This document shows, piece after piece, positions 61,083 through 64,000 of a stretch of 64,000 nt of DNA. Source of the stretch: Paragordius varius (taxonomy: Eukaryota > Nematomorpha); the NCBI GenBank assembly GCA_964247055.1, contig OZ176055.1:620001-684000 (forward strand), read 5' to 3'. A model generated the notes under the pieces. That model made no database searches. It worked only from the letters and a program-made list of their open reading frames with translations, and was not told the DNA's origin. The position numbers were made by a program, and so were the translations under genes. The number at the start of each line of letters is the position of its first letter. Within the stretch, counting starts at the first letter, position 1.

Positions 61083-64000
61083 TAAATAATTTGTTATTTA
61101 TTTTTATATGGATGTGATTAACATGTCGAAAAGTGATAAATAAGAGCAAAAATATTTTTTATGAATAGAGACTCTAATACGCCTTGATTGATTTTGGAAT
61201 ATAATAATTAGTTTCAGGATAAATCATTTAAACTACTAAGGGTTACTCCATTTCTGTTTGTTCCGCGCCTACAAGCCTGCAACCTAGGGAATAACATTAT
61301 TTTACAATATTAATAAAACTCATTGGATAAAAAATCATAAATAATAATAATTACAGTAAACCAATGAAATATTATATGAAAAAATGTAAAAAGATAAGAT
61401 ATCTGTTTTTAAAAGACCGATTTACTTTTTTTTAATTAATCGTTGTTTCAAAATTGCAAAGTATGAGAAGAGATGTAAATTAACACAACAATTATATATT
61501 TTACATTTGTAATTAGATAATTTATAAAGAAAAATCAAGGATTCGAAACGACTGGTAAATGATAAAAATACTTGTCTTTATTTCTTTACATAAATTTGTG
61601 AATATTTTTTACAGTAATGCATGTGAATAAATAAAAAACATTCCCAAAAGATGGGACAAAATCATTGATAGAACAAGAAACAGTTTCATTATCGCGTTTA
61701 ATTCATATAAAATAATTTTAATATTATATAGTTTTATTGAAATAATCGTTTTTTGTTGGATTTATCGTTAAAAGACGTGCGATATAGATTTTACAAATAA
61801 GAAACTTAAATATATTCTTAAACATTGTTACATGAATATCCTTAAAATTGTTAAGCTATAAATTTTGGTGAATAAATAAATATAAGCAGTGTGAAAATTT
61901 AATTTTTTTAAATAAACTTTAGACTAGTTTGCACGTTGATTTCTACTAATAAGAATAAGAAATTTAAAAACTTTAACAATCGATCACGCCTGGATTACAC
62001 AAAGCTATTGAATACCATGTTAATATTCAACATTATTTACTACCATTAATTTTAGATGCTTTTGGTTTTGGTCCTTACAAGTGGTTTAAGAAAGTTATTT
62101 ACATTTATATAGCTGCTCCAATTCGTATAATTTTTTTGGTGAAAGTTAATTTATAATAGCACCAATATATATAACTATATGCAAAAAATGTAAAAACATT
62201 GTTACCAAATTTTAAATTAAACATGTGAGACACGAAATACTGTTTTTTGGAGGTAAAGGGGATATATCTCTTAAAATCGAGGCGAAAGGGCCGAGATTGC
62301 ACGAAAAACACTTTACGCTAAATTTTACAAACAAAAAAATTTTCCGAAAAAATGGATATTTTGCTCACAAATCTAATTTCCCGGAATATTTGGTGAAGCT
62401 TTTAAGTAAAAATATTTTTCCTATCATTCTATGATAAACAATTCTCTCACATCGCTTTTATATTAATAGTTTGTTTTAATATATTTAAATAATAAAGACG
62501 AAATATCAAAATTTTATAATAGAGATGCTTAGCATTATATTTTTATAACTAAAATTTTTTGAACACATATTTTGAGAAATATATATTTTTGATGTCATAA
62601 CTACGATATACTTGTAACCTGTTAAAATATATTCGATTGGTGTTATGCTAGATAGTTCGGAATTCGATTGGCCACCAATGTTGCTAAAAAACGAAAATGA
62701 AATTAGAGTTTTGAGGCTAATTTATATAATACTTTTCAGATGTATTTATACAATTTTTTGTAAAAGTAAATTGCATGTATATAAAATTAATAATCATTCC
62801 TTACAATATTTGCATGATATATACAAAAAAGATATACAAGTAAACTAAATATGTTATTTGCATCATTATAAACTATGCAAATATTATTCACGACAATTTG
62901 TAACATGCATACAAAAATATAATTTGCATATGTAACAGATAGGAAAATATATCAGGATAATCAGGGTGTTTTATACTTTTTTTGTATATGCACTGAATCT
63001 GAAAATAGCATTGTTTTACTTCCTTGCGGCCTTTTGGAAATGAAAAAATTTCAGAGAGCTGGCGCGATAAAAAATTTCAATATATGTTAAATTTAGAACT
63101 ATGTGGCATTATGGAAACGGTATAAAAACGGTTAAAACATTAACACTTTTTCTCGATTCCATTCCATGATGCTGAACAATCTATGACCTCAGATTTTTGA
63201 TTAGTACATTCCATCTTTGATTATGTTATATCAAATTTGTGTTTTTTTACATACAATATATTGAAGCAAACGAACCTTTATTTAAAAATCATGAAGAGAT
63301 AGTTCAGATAAATAATATAGAAAAGATGTTTTTATAATGTTTTAAAGCTTTTTTATACCTTTTCTATCATCCCTCATACTATGCAGTATGCTTCAACATT
63401 TTTTTCAAAAATTTACGCTTTGATATCAACTAAAAATATTTTTAAAGATATTTTCATATTTTTCGTGGATGTCAAATTTAGCAATTAGCTTAATTTTTCT
63501 CGTGCAATCTCAGCATTTTGCTTCTATAATAAGAAAATAATTTAGAAGAAAAATATAATTTTTGATTTTGTGGTTTATATAGTTTATTATCTATTGTGAT
63601 ATTTTGTTATGAAGCCTAGCTTTCACTTATTTAAAAACTGTGCGCAAATATGGCATTTTCTGACACAAAGCACTTGCAACAAAAGAGTAAATAATTTTCT
63701 TAAATGCGCAAGGGCCAAAAAGCATTTTGTTAATCGTGATACATTTTCTAAAAGCACATGTATTTTCATCAGCTTATATTCTTAAAACCTCCGATTTCTG
63801 CAGTGTGCAAAATTTAAAAAAATGAAAATTGTAAAATATCTTTATCTCAAACTTTTCGCCACATTTTTTTATATATTTTCGCTAAAGCAACTGGCAACTA
63901 AATATATACTTTGTCTAGAAAATGTAAAAGAAAGCTTTCAGACTATATATTACCAGCAAAAATATTTATTTCAATTATATTAGTTGTCGTTCCAATCGTT
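61083..64000. other. AT-rich sequence, nothing recognised
   Basis: No domain-bearing frame, RNA gene or repeat family is seen. The longest frames here (60-70 residues) have no splice context or domain that would support them. Confidence 0.4.

Noticed and set aside
62225-62434. 69-codon plus-strand frame in the right flank
   Set aside because: No recognisable domain or signal peptide and no second copy to test conservation.

Overview
The window is AT-rich, intron-bearing animal DNA, most likely from an arthropod. The U1-like snRNA sequences resemble arthropod U1, and the one large gene is an arthropod-type kainate receptor. The density of Helitrons, LINEs and MITEs, together with very short introns, would suit a copepod such as a sea louse, but that is inference. 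There are no prokaryotic features.

Layout. 1-8.7 kb and 15.36-24.4 kb are two copies of one segmental duplication. Each carries a small two-exon gene-like unit for a secreted peptide of about 50 residues; it is open in the right copy and has lost its ATG in the left copy. Later insertions differ between the copies: a Helitron dimer on the left, and a Helitron fragment plus a 5'-truncated LINE on the right. Between them, 9.5-15.2 kb is a cluster of fossils of R2-type LINEs (zinc knuckle plus restriction-like endonuclease). Two of these run directly, in the same orientation, into U1 snRNA sequence starting near U1 nucleotide 20-25, as expected of a LINE that inserts into U1 genes. 25-34.8 kb is gene-poor and holds an older duplication and MITEs.

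34,871-45,811 (+) is a complete kainate-type ionotropic glutamate receptor gene of 15 coding exons and about 1089 residues. It has a roughly 100-residue insert between M1 and the pore loop and one 35-nt intron. Its large intron 8 holds two nested Helitrons in opposite orientation. Downstream lie a decayed mariner (48.0-49.2 kb), a 7.3-kb head-to-tail Helitron concatemer with seven 5' ends and a single 3' end (50.2-57.5 kb), and a 3.3-kb foldback palindrome with Tc1/mariner-like TA-CAGT ends (57.75-61.08 kb). The last 3 kb shows nothing recognisable.

Only the receptor and the right-hand peptide unit look like working host genes; almost everything else that could be identified is transposon-derived. 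Exon boundaries were set by hand from splice consensus, reading phase and family similarity.
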